64,000 nucleotides of DNA, taken from NCBI RefSeq assembly GCF_021018805.1, contig NW_026961084.1, positions 1-64,000 of the forward strand. Direction: 5' to 3'. The position numbers were made by a program, and so were the translations under genes. Under the pieces are notes generated by a model. That model saw only the letters and a program-made list of their open reading frames with translations. It was not told the DNA's origin and did not search any database. Origin of the DNA: Prinia subflava. Taxonomy: Eukaryota; Chordata; Aves; Passeriformes; Cisticolidae. Position 1 is the first letter of the stretch. Every line of letters begins with the position of its first letter. Below, piece after piece: positions 1 through 9,095 of the stretch.

Positions 1-661
1 GTGGCCAGAGGGGCTCGGGCAGGACTTGGGGTGGCTCTGCCCTGTGCTGGCCACATCTGCTCTGTCCTTGCTAAGATGGGCAAAGGCAACTCTGACAACT
101 GAGTACGTGCTTGAGACTCTCACTCAGCTGTCTTAAAATCTGTCTAGAAAATGAAAGTGTGCTTGGGTTTAGTTGGTTTATAGCACTTCAAAGGGGTTAT
201 TAAAAACTGTATCCTCAATTAAGGCTCCGCACCAGAGTCCTTTTGTGCAGGCATTGTCCTAATAGACAGTGGTTGTTCATCTGGACTGGTTTTAATGTCT
301 CTTTTTTTTTCTGAAGTTCCCATTTATTTTGCTGTATTGCTGTGGATATTCCCCTTGGTACTCTGGACAGGGTTTGGAGATTTTTTTCTTCATTCCACTG
401 CTAGAGTACTTTTTTTATTGCATGGCAGTAAAATTCTCTCATGCACTAACTTGGCTGCAGAATGGCATTTTCTGGCAAAGGGATGCTGCTTCTGCCTGCC
501 AGCACTGCACTGTTCTTGGTGTCTTGGTGCCATTTTCCACTGTATCCCGTATCCCCAGAATCCACGGCTGTCTCTCAGGGTTCTAAAGGAGTGCTGTGTT
601 TGGATTTTTGGCTTCAGAGTGGGAAGTGCTCTGTAACCTGATGTAACCTGTGGCATCTCAG

Positions 662-755
662 CTGTAGGCCAGGAACCCTGGAAAAGCAAGCTCTCATTCA
701 CGAGGAGCCGCTTACTCTTGAAAGCCCAGCTGTCTTGCAAGAGGTGCCGCACAGG
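662..755 (+). pseudogene. MIS18A: MIS18A-like exon 3, copy 0 (rest lies left of window)
   Basis: A 94-bp exon lies between an acceptor (CATCTCAG) and a donor (AGG|GTGAGT). Read from base 663 it gives CRPGTLEKQALIHEEPL then TLESPAVLQEVPHR, similar to the C-terminal part of MIS18A, where the family has a GSSEKQ...LES stretch after the Mis18 domain. Exons 1-2 of this copy lie before base 1. The copy runs into an A unit, so the candidate terminal exon seen in B is absent. A weak exon-4 candidate (1203-1331, 42 codons then TAG, with an LRKWTVEAEG stretch) follows but is not convincing. Confidence 0.65.
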
Positions 756-1546
756 GTGAGTTTTAACCTTACATCATTCTTTGTTGAAATCACCTCTGAG
801 AAGTCTTAATATGCTTCAATGGTTTCTGCAGAACAGCTTATTCCACTCAGAGCAATTCAGTGCATTGTAACATGTACTGGACTGCTTCCTGTAATTGCTG
901 TCTTGTGCTCTGCAAGACTTTTAGCCACTTTTCCTTCAGTTTTCTTGGTAGTTAGCATTTTCTGTTTATCAAGCACAGCATTAGGTTCCTCTGGCTGTCT
1001 CAGAAATTGGATCAGTTGTTTCTAGATCGTTCTGATTCACTTCTCCAGATCTTCATTTAACTTTTAGCCATGTTTCTTCTGCCTCCTGTGGAAATGGACT
1101 TAATGCTTTTGCTGTAACTTTATCTTGAAATAGTAATCATAAATGAATCATGGTAAATCAGGTTGATGTTTTGCTCTACTAAAATCTTGTGACTGCAGGT
1201 AGGAAGAGTTGGGAGCGAACAGTCTGAGGAAGTGGACTGTGGAAGCTGAAGGTTGTCCAGCCAAAGCTGAGTGTGTGGCTCTGACACTGACCAAGGCTGG
1301 AAAGAGTTACTGTGTGGACAGAGAATGTTAGAGCCGGGTGAGCTTTCACAGGATGAAAGGAGCGAGGAGAGAATCGAGTGGAAAGAATTGCTGAGATCAG
1401 GTTTGAGCCCTTTCTTTGGGTTTGGGATTTGTTTGCGGTTTTTTTGTTACCTAACACTACCTAGCACTTACTTACTTACTTACTGTGAGATTTGAAGTTT
1501 TCTCCAAAAACTCAGAATGAATTTCCCCACTCTGCCCCACTGGTAG

Positions 1547-2840
1547 CAGCACACAGGAGAACAGAGCCTGTGGTTTGGATCTTGAGGGAGTTCCAGCAGT
1601 ACAAGCTATGAGTTACCATGTTTCTCCCAAATTTACATCCAGCAAATCTGAGGAATTACCTCTTGCCTGAGCATTCCTGGTCTCTGTGACTCTTTAGTAA
1701 GAGACAGCTGGGACTGGCCAAGCTGAGACAGGATCTGTTCCTGTCAAACCATCTATTTCCCATGCGGATGAGAATCTGGGGGGCAAGTGCCCACATCACT
1801 CCTCACAAATGCCCACACATACTTCTGGGGCTGCTGTATCTATCTGCTGGATTTGTCAGCGCCAGCATTTGCGAAGGATCACCTTGTGAGCAACTCAAAA
1901 GACAGATAAATAGAGGCAGCAGCAATTGTCTTGAGTTTACCTTATGGTAAGGCTTATGGATATTTTTAATCACTATAAGAAGGCTTATGGATATTTTTGA
2001 TCACTTTCTTAGCACTTGCAATTACCCCTGCTACCACACAAAAGAAACCGAGGAACAGGAAAGCTCCGCTCTGTATCTCTGGCAGAAGAAAAGCCAGCAA
2101 ACCAGTTTGCGTTCACCCCGATTCCTAGTCCTGTGCTGCAAGTACAGAAATATCTTGAGCCTTTGGGAGGGGGACTGGGACTGTGGAACCCAGCTGCATG
2201 TGTCTCCTAGGCCACGTTTTTCTTGGAAGCACCTTTCCTAGTTTCACTGCTTTTTGGAAATGAACTGTTCTGAGCAGAACCAGTACCTTCAGACTCAGGG
2301 TCTGAAAACAAAACAACCATAAAAACCACTAAAAAGCCCCAAAACCCACTGCCTAAGAGAACAAAGAAAGAGAAAATATACCGGGATTATTTTAATAAAC
2401 CTGAATTTGTGGGAGGCACTGGGTTTGTTTTCCCTTCGTGCGGCAGCACGAAGTTTGCACGCATTTTGCTGCCGCTTTGGCTCTCAAGAACTGGAAATGC
2501 CTGGATTTCTGCGTGGTTTCCCCAGGTTCTCCTATTTAGCAGGAGCTGCACGGTGAGGTCGGTGTTCTGAGGGAGGCCCTGGCACAGCTGCCAAAGGCCG
2601 GGAACGTGGAGTGTGCAGGGAGCATCCGGGGGGCTTCTCCCCCCTGAGTTTCTCCCGGGGTGTGCTGCCTGCACCGCTGGATGTTGGACCCGGCTTTGGG
2701 CCGTTCTCCTGCGGTCCCAGCACTGAGTGCTGCCCCTGTGGCCAGACCTTGCCGTGTGCCGGCACCAAACCCGGGCAGCCGGGGCTGCTTTTCCAGCCCT
2801 TTGGTGCCACGGGCGGCCCCCGATTGCCGGAGCTCCCCGG
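1547..2840 (+). other. A-only segment (no recognised gene)
   Basis: This DNA occurs only in A units and replaces the 8.9-13.3 kb B-specific block. It contains a 32-bp near-perfect tandem duplication (about 1950-2005, AAGGCTTATGGATATTTTTR), a block at 2300-2440 that resembles parts of 4735-5605 of the same unit, and a GC-rich stretch (2550-2840). Open frames of 60-230 codons exist on both strands, but I recognise no family in them. Confidence 0.6.
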
Positions 2841-2945
2841 CACCCGGCCTGGACTCACTCTGTGGGGGGGCCTGTTCCATCTGCCTCAACCGAGGACATC
2901 CTGCCCAGGTTTGACACTTGACTCCCGTTGTTTTTCCTCTTGCAG

Positions 2946-3097
2946 GCAGCTGGCAAAAGAGGAGAGAGCCCCTGCGAGGCAGAGCCCCTGGAATGCCCTG
3001 TCCTGGTCTGAGGTTCCCACTTTTATCTCCGACTCCCGGAGAATTGCTGGAGCAGAACCAGAGAGTGTCCATTTTATTTCCTGCCTTTTCCAATAAA
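2946..3097 (+). other. 3'-terminal exon T of an unidentified transcript, unit A1
   Basis: A pyrimidine-rich acceptor (GTTTTTCCTCTTGCAG) leads into the exon. AATAAA is at 3092-3097, followed about 17 bp later by a GT-rich stretch (GGAGTGTGTTCCTGGTGTT), the usual layout of a vertebrate poly(A) site. Two frames stay open through the exon, so coding content is undecided. It is shared by A and B units. In A units it is the first poly(A) site I see after MIS18A-like exon 3, about 2.2 kb away. Confidence 0.55.
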
Positions 3098-3719
3098 CGG
3101 TGACTTTCAGCTGGAGTGTGTTCCTGGTGTTCTCCTCCTCCTCCTCCTCCCTGGATTTGTAAATAAATGTCCTGATTTTGGCCAAGTAGAATTTTGTTGT
3201 TCCAGGCATTGTGGCTCTTTTGTTTCATTGAAACTTCCCAACTCTGCTGAGACTTTGAGATGTCAAATACAAGTAAGACTGGAGTTTCTTGGGATTGTTA
3301 CTCACACAAAATAGGGATCCTTCTTGGACAGGAGTAACTTGACGTGTTTAATGCCGCTTCCCTTTAAAATCAGAGCAGGGGAAGCAGATTTGAAATCATC
3401 ATTCCATGAACTTGCACCAAATTCCTCCAAAGCTGCAAAAGTTTTCCTTGTTAGAAATTCCTGAGCTTGTTTTCCAGGCAAGCTGGGATTTAGATGTTCT
3501 TTGTTCCTTGGATTTGCTGGTTTTCCTCTCTCTCATTTTAGTAAAGAATTTTTTTTTTTTCATATTTTCCATGCTGATTGGAATTTTTGTACTGCTCAGG
3601 GCACATTGCCAAGGAAATGTACCAATTTCATGTTGGTAAATCAGGCATTGTTCAGCACCATATGCCCACAAGTCTGTAAATTTCCAGGGAAACTTGCTAA
3701 GTGTTGAATTGCCATAATG

Positions 3720-4260
3720 AATCTCTTTGTAAAGTTGATTATACTTTTTTCTTTATTTTTAATTACTTTGAATTTTTTATGTAGGGTTTTTTTTTAATAA
3801 GTGATGTCTTTTTGTATTTTTAAATTTTTTCTTTTAAAAAATTTTCTATTTTAATTTTTCCTTTGTAATTTTTCCTTTGTAATTTTTCCTTTGTAATTTT
3901 CCTATTTTATTTTTTCCTTTTTATTTTTTTCCTTTTTATTTTTTCCTTTTTTTTTTTTTCCTTTTTATTTTTTCCTCTTTTTTTCTCTCTTTAACTTTTT
4001 CCTTTTTAATTTTTTCCTTTTTAATTTTTTCCTTTTTAATTTTTTCCTTTTTATTTTTTTTCCTTTTTAATTTTTTCCTTTTTAATTTTTTCCTTTTTAA
4101 TTTTTTTCTTTTTATTTTTTCCTTTTTATTTTTTCCTTTTTATTTTTTTCCTTTTTACTTTTTTCCTTTTTATTTTTTTCCTTTTAATTTTTGCTTTTTA
4201 TTTTCTTTCTTTCTAATTTTTCCTTTTTAACTTTTTAATTTTATTTTTTTCTGTGTTTTA
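3720..4260 (+). repeat. T-rich low-complexity tract (TTTTTCC/TTTTTAA), unit A1
   Basis: About 500 bp of loosely periodic CCTTTTTAATTTTTT and CCTTTTTATTTTTTT words. A second, weaker tract of the same kind lies at 5690-6112, just before the promoter, so the two bracket the AT-rich spacer and the 57-bp VNTR. No gene. Reverse-strand frames here give only K/R-rich strings. Confidence 0.85.
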
Positions 4261-4318
4261 CTTGAAATTTTATTTGAAAACTTTTTTTTTTTCTTCATGT
4301 TTTCTTTGTGTTGGTGTG

Positions 4319-4384
4319 TTTTGGTTTGGTTTGGTTTGGTTTGGTTTGGTTTGGTTTGGTTTGGTTTGGTTTGGTTTGGTTTTT
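4319..4384 (+). repeat. (GGTTT)n microsatellite, unit A1
   Basis: About 12 pure GGTTT repeats. The minus-strand KPNQT open frame is a product of this repeat. Confidence 0.95.
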
Positions 4385-5298
4385 TCCTCTCTCTCTACTC
4401 TTTTATCTACTTTTTTATAGCCCAAGTATGTAGAAGTTTGGCTGGTGGGAACAGAGGAGGTGACAAATGAAATCCATGTCCACTCCACGTCCGGATAGAA
4501 TTGAGAGTGCAGCTAGAGAAATCTCTGTATTTTCTGCTAAATTAGAAATCCTGAACAGAGAAAGCTCTAAAGACCAAGGGGCCTTCTTTTTTCTTTTTCC
4601 TTTTTCCCCCGAACAATTCTCATTGTAGCCATTTACAGGATCAGGAACATTACCTTGAAGTCGAGGTGTATTTCACAGGTAGCGAGAAAACAAAGTAGAC
4701 TTGATCTTGTAACTCTCATTGTTTAGTAACAAAGAAATCCAAAACAAAACAAACAACATAAAAAAAAAAAAAAAAAAAATCCACCAACCCCACAAAAGAA
4801 CAGAGAAAGAGAAATTATACCAATATTATTTTAATTTAAAACCACTTTCTCCCTTAGAAAACCAGGCTAATGTAATTCTGCTTAATTGGGGTGCTGTCGT
4901 GTTTAGGTTACTGAATTAATAGAGTTTAAAACATACAGCAATAAACACGAATTTTAAAAACTAAGTACAAAAATATGAATATATATAATAAAACAAATAT
5001 AAATATGAAAAATAATATCGTAAGTAAATGCAATCTATAATATTTCTCATTACTTATATTATATACAGTAGTCTATATATTATATCCATAGATATGACTA
5101 GAAAAAAGACATGGTAATTATCAATATTAAAATAATAAATGTAAAGAAATAATGGAATAGAGCTTAAAACAGAGGGGGTTTTTTGGTTTGAATTTGCTTG
5201 GTGGCAGGGGTTCTCTTTTAAGCGGCGGCCGGGTGTCTTTCGGGGCGTTTCTTTTAGGGGGTTTCTGTGCACGTTCTCTTCGGGGGTCCCTGTCTGCT
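4385..5298 (+). other. AT-rich spacer, unit A1
   Basis: Non-coding in appearance. It holds a poly(A) run (about 4760-4779, length variable between units), TATA-rich DNA at 4970-5090 and a short GC-rich lead into the VNTR. Equivalent spacers are at 20333-21255, 28647-29565, 49004-49928 and 57317-58232. I see no gene in them. Confidence 0.6.
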
Positions 5299-5493
5299 GT
5301 GGACACAGCGCGGTACGGCAGCTCTGCCCCGGGCCCGTCCCAGTGCTGCCGCCTTGTGGACACAGCGCGGTACTGCAGCTCTGCCCCGTGCCCGTCCCAG
5401 TGCTGCCGCCTTGTGGACACAGCGCGGTGCTGCAGCTCTGCCCCGTGCCCGTCCCAGTGCTGCCGCCCTGTGGACACAGCGCGGTACTGCAGA
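5299..5493 (+). repeat. 57-bp VNTR, 3 full units plus 24 bp (unit A1)
   Basis: Units start at 5299, 5356, 5413 and 5470 with GTGGACACAGCGCGGTRCNG and continue to GTGCTGCCGCC. The length of 57 is a multiple of 3, so all six frames can stay open. The apparent 19-residue protein repeats on both strands are by-products. Confidence 0.95.
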
Positions 5494-6112
5494 TGTTCAT
5501 CCCAGGGGAGTTGCTGGCTTGGCTAGAATTGGTTTCCCAGTAAAACTGGGGGTTGTCTAGAAAACCTGAATTTGTGGGAGGCACTGGGTTTGTTTTCCCT
5601 ATCCCTGCATCACAGTCAAGAACACTCCTGGAGCTGTGTTAGGCAGTGGAAGGAGGGGAGAGCTGCATTTATTGAATTCCTTTGTTGTTGTTATTGTTGT
5701 ATTTTTTCATGCTATTTTATTTTATTGTGTTTTAGATTTTCATGTTTTTTTATTTTGACTTTTAAAAAATATTTTAATGTTTCCTCAAATTTTTAATTTT
5801 TCGATTTTTAGTTTACTTTTATATTTTATAGTTATGATTTCACTTTTTATTTTATTTTCAATAACTTTTAAATTTTTATTTAGATTTATGTTTTATTTTT
5901 ATGTTTGCGGTTGTTTTGTATTTTTTAATGTTTCCTTAGTAATTTTTCCTTTGTAATTTTTTCCTTTGTCATTTTTTCCTCTCTAATTTTTTCCACTATA
6001 ATTTTTTCCTTTTTAATTTTTTATTTTTTATTTTTCTCTTTTTAATTTTTCTCCTTTTTAATGTTTTCCTTTCTAATTTTTTCCTTTCTGATTTCTCCTT
6101 TCTCGATTTTGT

Positions 6113-6600
6113 CAGGCACCCCCCTTTAAAACCGGGGTGCCTTCGGCCGTGCCACAACAAAGATGGCGGCCCAACAGGAAATGGTTTCAGCCACAAACAA
6201 GATGGCAGCCGGAAGTATGGGCAGTCACCTAATGCCCCGCTCAAGATGGCGGCTCGTCGAGCCGCCTTCGACCTTCCAAAGACGGCGGCCAAAAAAGGCG
6301 GGAAAACACAAGGACCACCCATGGGCGTCGACCCAACTGCCTGCGCCCGACCCCGAAAACGGCGCCGCTCAGGAACAATTTTCAGCGTCGCTTCCCGGCG
6401 CGAGGGAGCTGTGTGCCCGCTGTGCCGCGCCGCGGTGCGGTTGCGGCAGCCATTTTGGTGAGGCGCCTGAGTAACCAGCTACCCGGGGCCTTCGGGGCTG
6501 CCACAAAAAAGATGGCGGCTCTACCGGATGTGTCTTCACCACAACCAAGATGGCGGCTACAACGGGCGGAAGTAACGTTTATATAGGGTTTATATAGGGT
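6113..6600 (+). promoter_or_regulatory. CpG-rich promoter with YY1-motif cluster (copy 1)
   Basis: YY1-type AAGATGGCGGC motifs lie at 6160, 6243, 6509 and 6547, a variant AAGATGGCAGC at 6199, and a reverse-strand GCAGCCATTTT at 6447. Motifs 6160/6199 and 6509/6547 form two similar pairs, 39 and 38 bp apart, each preceded by a GCCTTCGG...GCCACAA block, so a module has been duplicated. ETS-type CCGGAAGT is at 6209. A tandem TTTATATAGGGT repeat lies at about 6578-6600. Exon 1 starts about 260 bp downstream. Housekeeping-type initiation is inferred. Confidence 0.7.
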
Positions 6601-6688
6601 TTGGACCCTATAGCCGCGGCCGAACCAAGGCTCTGCTGCAGGTGTATTCGAGACATCTTTCCTCTTTGTTTGACAGAAGGAAGAGGGG

Positions 6689-6720
<32 letters not shown>

Positions 6721-6862
6721 AGAAAAAACGGGAGCAGTTCCGGGGCGGTCCCGGGGCGGTCCCGGGGCGGTGTGCGCCGTCACTGCCGCCTTCTCGGCGG
6801 GCGATTCCAAGGCGCTGTCGGGCTCTCTGCCGGCCGGTCGGCGGGCGGGCGGCCGGGACGCG

Positions 6863-7060
6863 ATGGCGCTGTGCCCGGAGCTGGAGCGCTCGCTGTCGCT
6901 GCTGCAGCCGGGCGCCGACCGGGCCCAGCAGCAGCAGGAGCGGCGGGCGGACGCGGCCCCCACGCCCATGGTGTTCATGTGCGCCGGCTGCGGGCGCCCC
7001 GTGGGCGACACCCGCACCTGGGGTTCAGTGTCGAGGACAGCGGTCCCATCCTGCTGCGCA
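6863..7060 (+). CDS. MIS18A: MIS18A-like exon 1, first CxxC, with apparent frameshift
   Basis: The ATG at 6863 follows a GC-rich leader (CGGGACGCGATGG, a fair Kozak context). The frame reads [20 protein letters not shown], then a Q/R-rich linker, then [17 protein letters not shown], the start of the Mis18/Yippee domain. After the Trp codon (7019-7021) the similarity continues in another frame as [12 protein letters not shown], matching the family's S-x-E-D...ILLR segment. One base therefore appears to be missing at 7022-7024. The exon ends at a good donor (CGCA|GTGAGT, 7061). If translation ignores the donor, the annotated frame runs on through intron and CR1 DNA to 7543, which is not meaningful protein. 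Confidence 0.72.
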
Positions 7061-7345
7061 GTGAGTACCAGCGCTGCCACCCCCGTGCCGCCGCGGTCGC
7101 TGCCGCCGTGCCTCCTGCCCTGCCTCCCGCCGCAGCTGCGGCCGCCAGCGTCGCCGCGGACCCGGGGCGGAAGGGCTCCGAGCTCCCCGGAGAGTGCGGA
7201 TGGTGAGGGCCGGGCCTGGCTGGACACAGTCCCGGGGGAGTCGGGGTTCCCGGCGCTGGGGACCGGCAAAGGGCCCGGAGCGCTCGTGTGGCCCGAGAGC
7301 CCCTGGAGCACTTATCTGGGGTGGGCTGTACAAGCCGCGTATGGC

Positions 7346-7622
7346 CTAAGGGAGAGGGATTTCTCACAAGGACATGTAGTGATGGACAAGGGAGGCAGCT
7401 TTAGATTAAATGTCGGGAAGAAATTTTTCCCTGCGAGGGCGGTGAGGCCGTGGTACAGGTTCCCCAGAGAAGCTGTGGCTGCCCCTGTGTCCCTGGAAGT
7501 GCCCAAGGCCAGGTTGGACGGGGCTTGGAACACCCTGGGATAGTGGAAGCTGTCCCTGCCCAGGGCCGGGGGTGGAATGGGGTGAGCTTGAAGGCCCCTT
7601 CCACAATTCAGCGATTCTGATG
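7346..7622 (+). mobile_element. CR1 LINE 3'-end fragment in intron 1 (copy 1)
   Basis: The run from GGGAGAGGGATTTCTCACAA through GGAAGAAATTTTTCCCTGCG, CCCAGAGAAGCTGTGG and CTGGAAGTGCCCAAGGCCAG to the terminal GCGATTCTGATG follows the known 3' end of avian CR1 elements, which close with ATTCT-type short repeats. It is 5'-truncated, as is usual for CR1, and in the same orientation as the gene. It supplies the last third of the long open frame that overlaps exon 1. Confidence 0.85.
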
Positions 7623-7837
7623 GTCTTGGTCTTGCTGAGGTTAGCCAGCCTGAGGAGCTGATGCAAATTCAGGCTAAAAGATGAGTGCTCATCATTTATA
7701 CTGTGTAAAGCATGAATGAAAGGTTAAAAAAGTTCTAATGCATGATTTAAAATTTTTTTTTTTATTTTTAAGAAAAGGGATGGGGAGAGGTGCCTCCTTT
7801 TATTTTCTTCTGAATAAATGTTATTCCTTGCTTGCAG

Positions 7838-7960
7838 CATGGTAGAAACCCTACTCTGCTCTGGCTGCTCCAGGACCCTTGGCAGCAGATACATGCACGC
7901 CTCAAGGCATCTCGACTGCAAGAGGGATTTGTTCTGTGTCCGTACTGACTCTGTTGAAAG
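7838..7960 (+). CDS. MIS18A: MIS18A-like exon 2, second CxxC and KRDLFC block
   Basis: A 123-bp exon lies between CTTGCTTGCAG and AAAG|GTAAGT. In the frame starting one base in, it reads [18 protein letters not shown], then [19 protein letters not shown] and SVE. This matches the family's LETLCCAGC...NLG...Y...KRDLFCL pattern, the second half of the zinc-binding domain. The first base completes a codon begun in a preceding exon (phase 2). Exon 1 ends in a different phase even after frame repair, which again suggests that an intervening exon is lost or unrecognised. Confidence 0.8.
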
Positions 7961-9001
7961 GTAAGTGCAGAATGTTTATGGGTCAGCCTGCCAGCTCCAC
8001 TGCACTCACCAGGCATGGCACTGAGGGTGCTCCTGTTACATCTCTGGCAAGGCTGGAGGGAGCGTCCTCTGCTGCTCTGTCCCACGGTGGTTTTCTGTAT
8101 TGGTGCTGTTGGCATCCCAGTGCTCAGCTGTAGGGAACATCACCTGTGTAAGGCACATCCTAGAAAAAGAACCAAAACAAACCAACCTGGCCTGCCTTTT
8201 GTGTGGGAAGTTGCATTCCAGCCCAGAAAATATCACCAGGTCCAGGGCACTAGAGGGTTCCTTCGCATTTGATTGGAAGAGTTCACAAACCAAGCACCAA
8301 AGAGGCCTGGCTGGAGCCTGTTAGGGGTCCGCATGATCAGCAGGGAGTGTGGCCAGAGGGGCTCGGGCAGGACTTGGGGTGGCTCTGCCCTGTGCTGGCC
8401 ACATCTGCTCTGTCCTTGCTAAGATGGGCAAAGGCAACTCTGACAACTGAGTACGTGCTTGAGACTCTCACTCAGCTGTCTTAAAATCTGTCTAGAAAAT
8501 GAAAGTGTGCTTGGGTTTAGTTGGTTTATAGCACTTCAAAGGGGTTATTAAAAACTGTATCCTCAATTAAGGCTCCGCACCAGAGTCCTTTTGTGCAGGC
8601 ATTGTCCTAATAGACAGTGGTTGTTCATCTGGACTGGTTTTAATGTCTCTTTTTTTTTCTGAAGTTCCCATTTATTTTGCTGTATTGCTGTGGATATTCC
8701 CCTTGGTACTCTGGACAGGGTTTGGAGATTTTTTTCTTCATTCCACTGCTAGAGTACTTTTTTTATTGCATGGCAGTAAAATTCTCTCATGCACTAACTT
8801 GGCTGCAGAATGGCATTTTCTGGCAAAGGGATGCTGCTTCTGCCAGCCAGCACTGCACTGTTCTTGGTGTCTTGGTGCCATTTTCCACTGTATCCCGTAT
8901 CCCCAGAATCCACGGCTGTCTCTCAGGGTTCTAAAGGAGTGCTGTATTTGGATTTTTGGCTTCAGTGTGGGAAGTGCATGATGTAACCTGTGGCATCTCA
9001 G

Positions 9002-9095
9002 CTCTAGGCCAGGAACCCTGGAAAAGCAATCTCTCATTCACGAGGAGCCGCTTACTCTTGAAAGCCCAGCTGTCTTGCAAGAGGTGCCGCACAGG
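9002..9095 (+). CDS. MIS18A: MIS18A-like exon 3 (B-type allele)
   Basis: This is the same 94-bp exon as at 662-755, but with the B-type variants SSRPG and KQS where the A units have SCRPG and KQA. It joins exon 2 (7838-7960) in frame and ends in phase 0 before GTGAGA. The upstream intron also differs from the A units by a short deletion (GTGCATGATG against GTGCTCTGTAACCTGATG). Confidence 0.75.

Larger units (their letters stand above)
1..8348 (+). repeat. Tandem amplicon unit A1 (short type)
   Basis: The first bases of the window recur at 8349, 24249, 32614, 52921 and 61281, so 1-8348 is one complete period (phase arbitrary, set by the window edge). Order inside: MIS18A-like exon 3 (662-755), an A-only segment (1547-2840), a terminal exon with poly(A) signal (2946-3097), T-rich tract, GGTTT microsatellite, AT-rich spacer, 57-bp VNTR, second T-rich tract, YY1-motif promoter, exon 1, CR1 fragment and exon 2. 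Identity to the other A units is very high by eye, with isolated substitutions and microsatellite length changes. Confidence 0.93.

Noticed and set aside
295..636. 113-codon hydrophobic frame (MSLFFSEVPIYF...)
   Set aside because: It lies in intron 2 of the MIS18A-like gene, in T-rich DNA. Hydrophobicity follows from composition, and the frame end differs between A and B units.
1203..1331. Exon 4 of MIS18A (LRKWTVEAEG...)
   Set aside because: The acceptor would be the odd GCAGGTAG, and the resemblance to the coiled-coil C-terminus is too weak to annotate.
4319..4384. Telomere-like repeat
   Set aside because: The unit is GGTTT, not TTAGGG. It is an ordinary microsatellite.
5054..5584. Protein with 19-residue repeats (CSTALCPQGGSTGTG...)
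   Set aside because: The 57-bp VNTR is a multiple of 3 and opens frames on both strands. There is no start context, no homology, and the unit number varies.
6382..7311. 309-codon minus-strand frame over the promoter and exon 1
   Set aside because: It is the reverse-strand shadow of GC-rich DNA and crosses a poly(A) run giving poly-Phe. The homology is on the plus strand.
6770..7543. 257-codon open frame starting upstream of MIS18A-like exon 1
   Set aside because: Only the exon-1 part up to about 7021 has protein similarity. The rest reads through a splice donor into the intron and a CR1 3' end, so it is not one protein.
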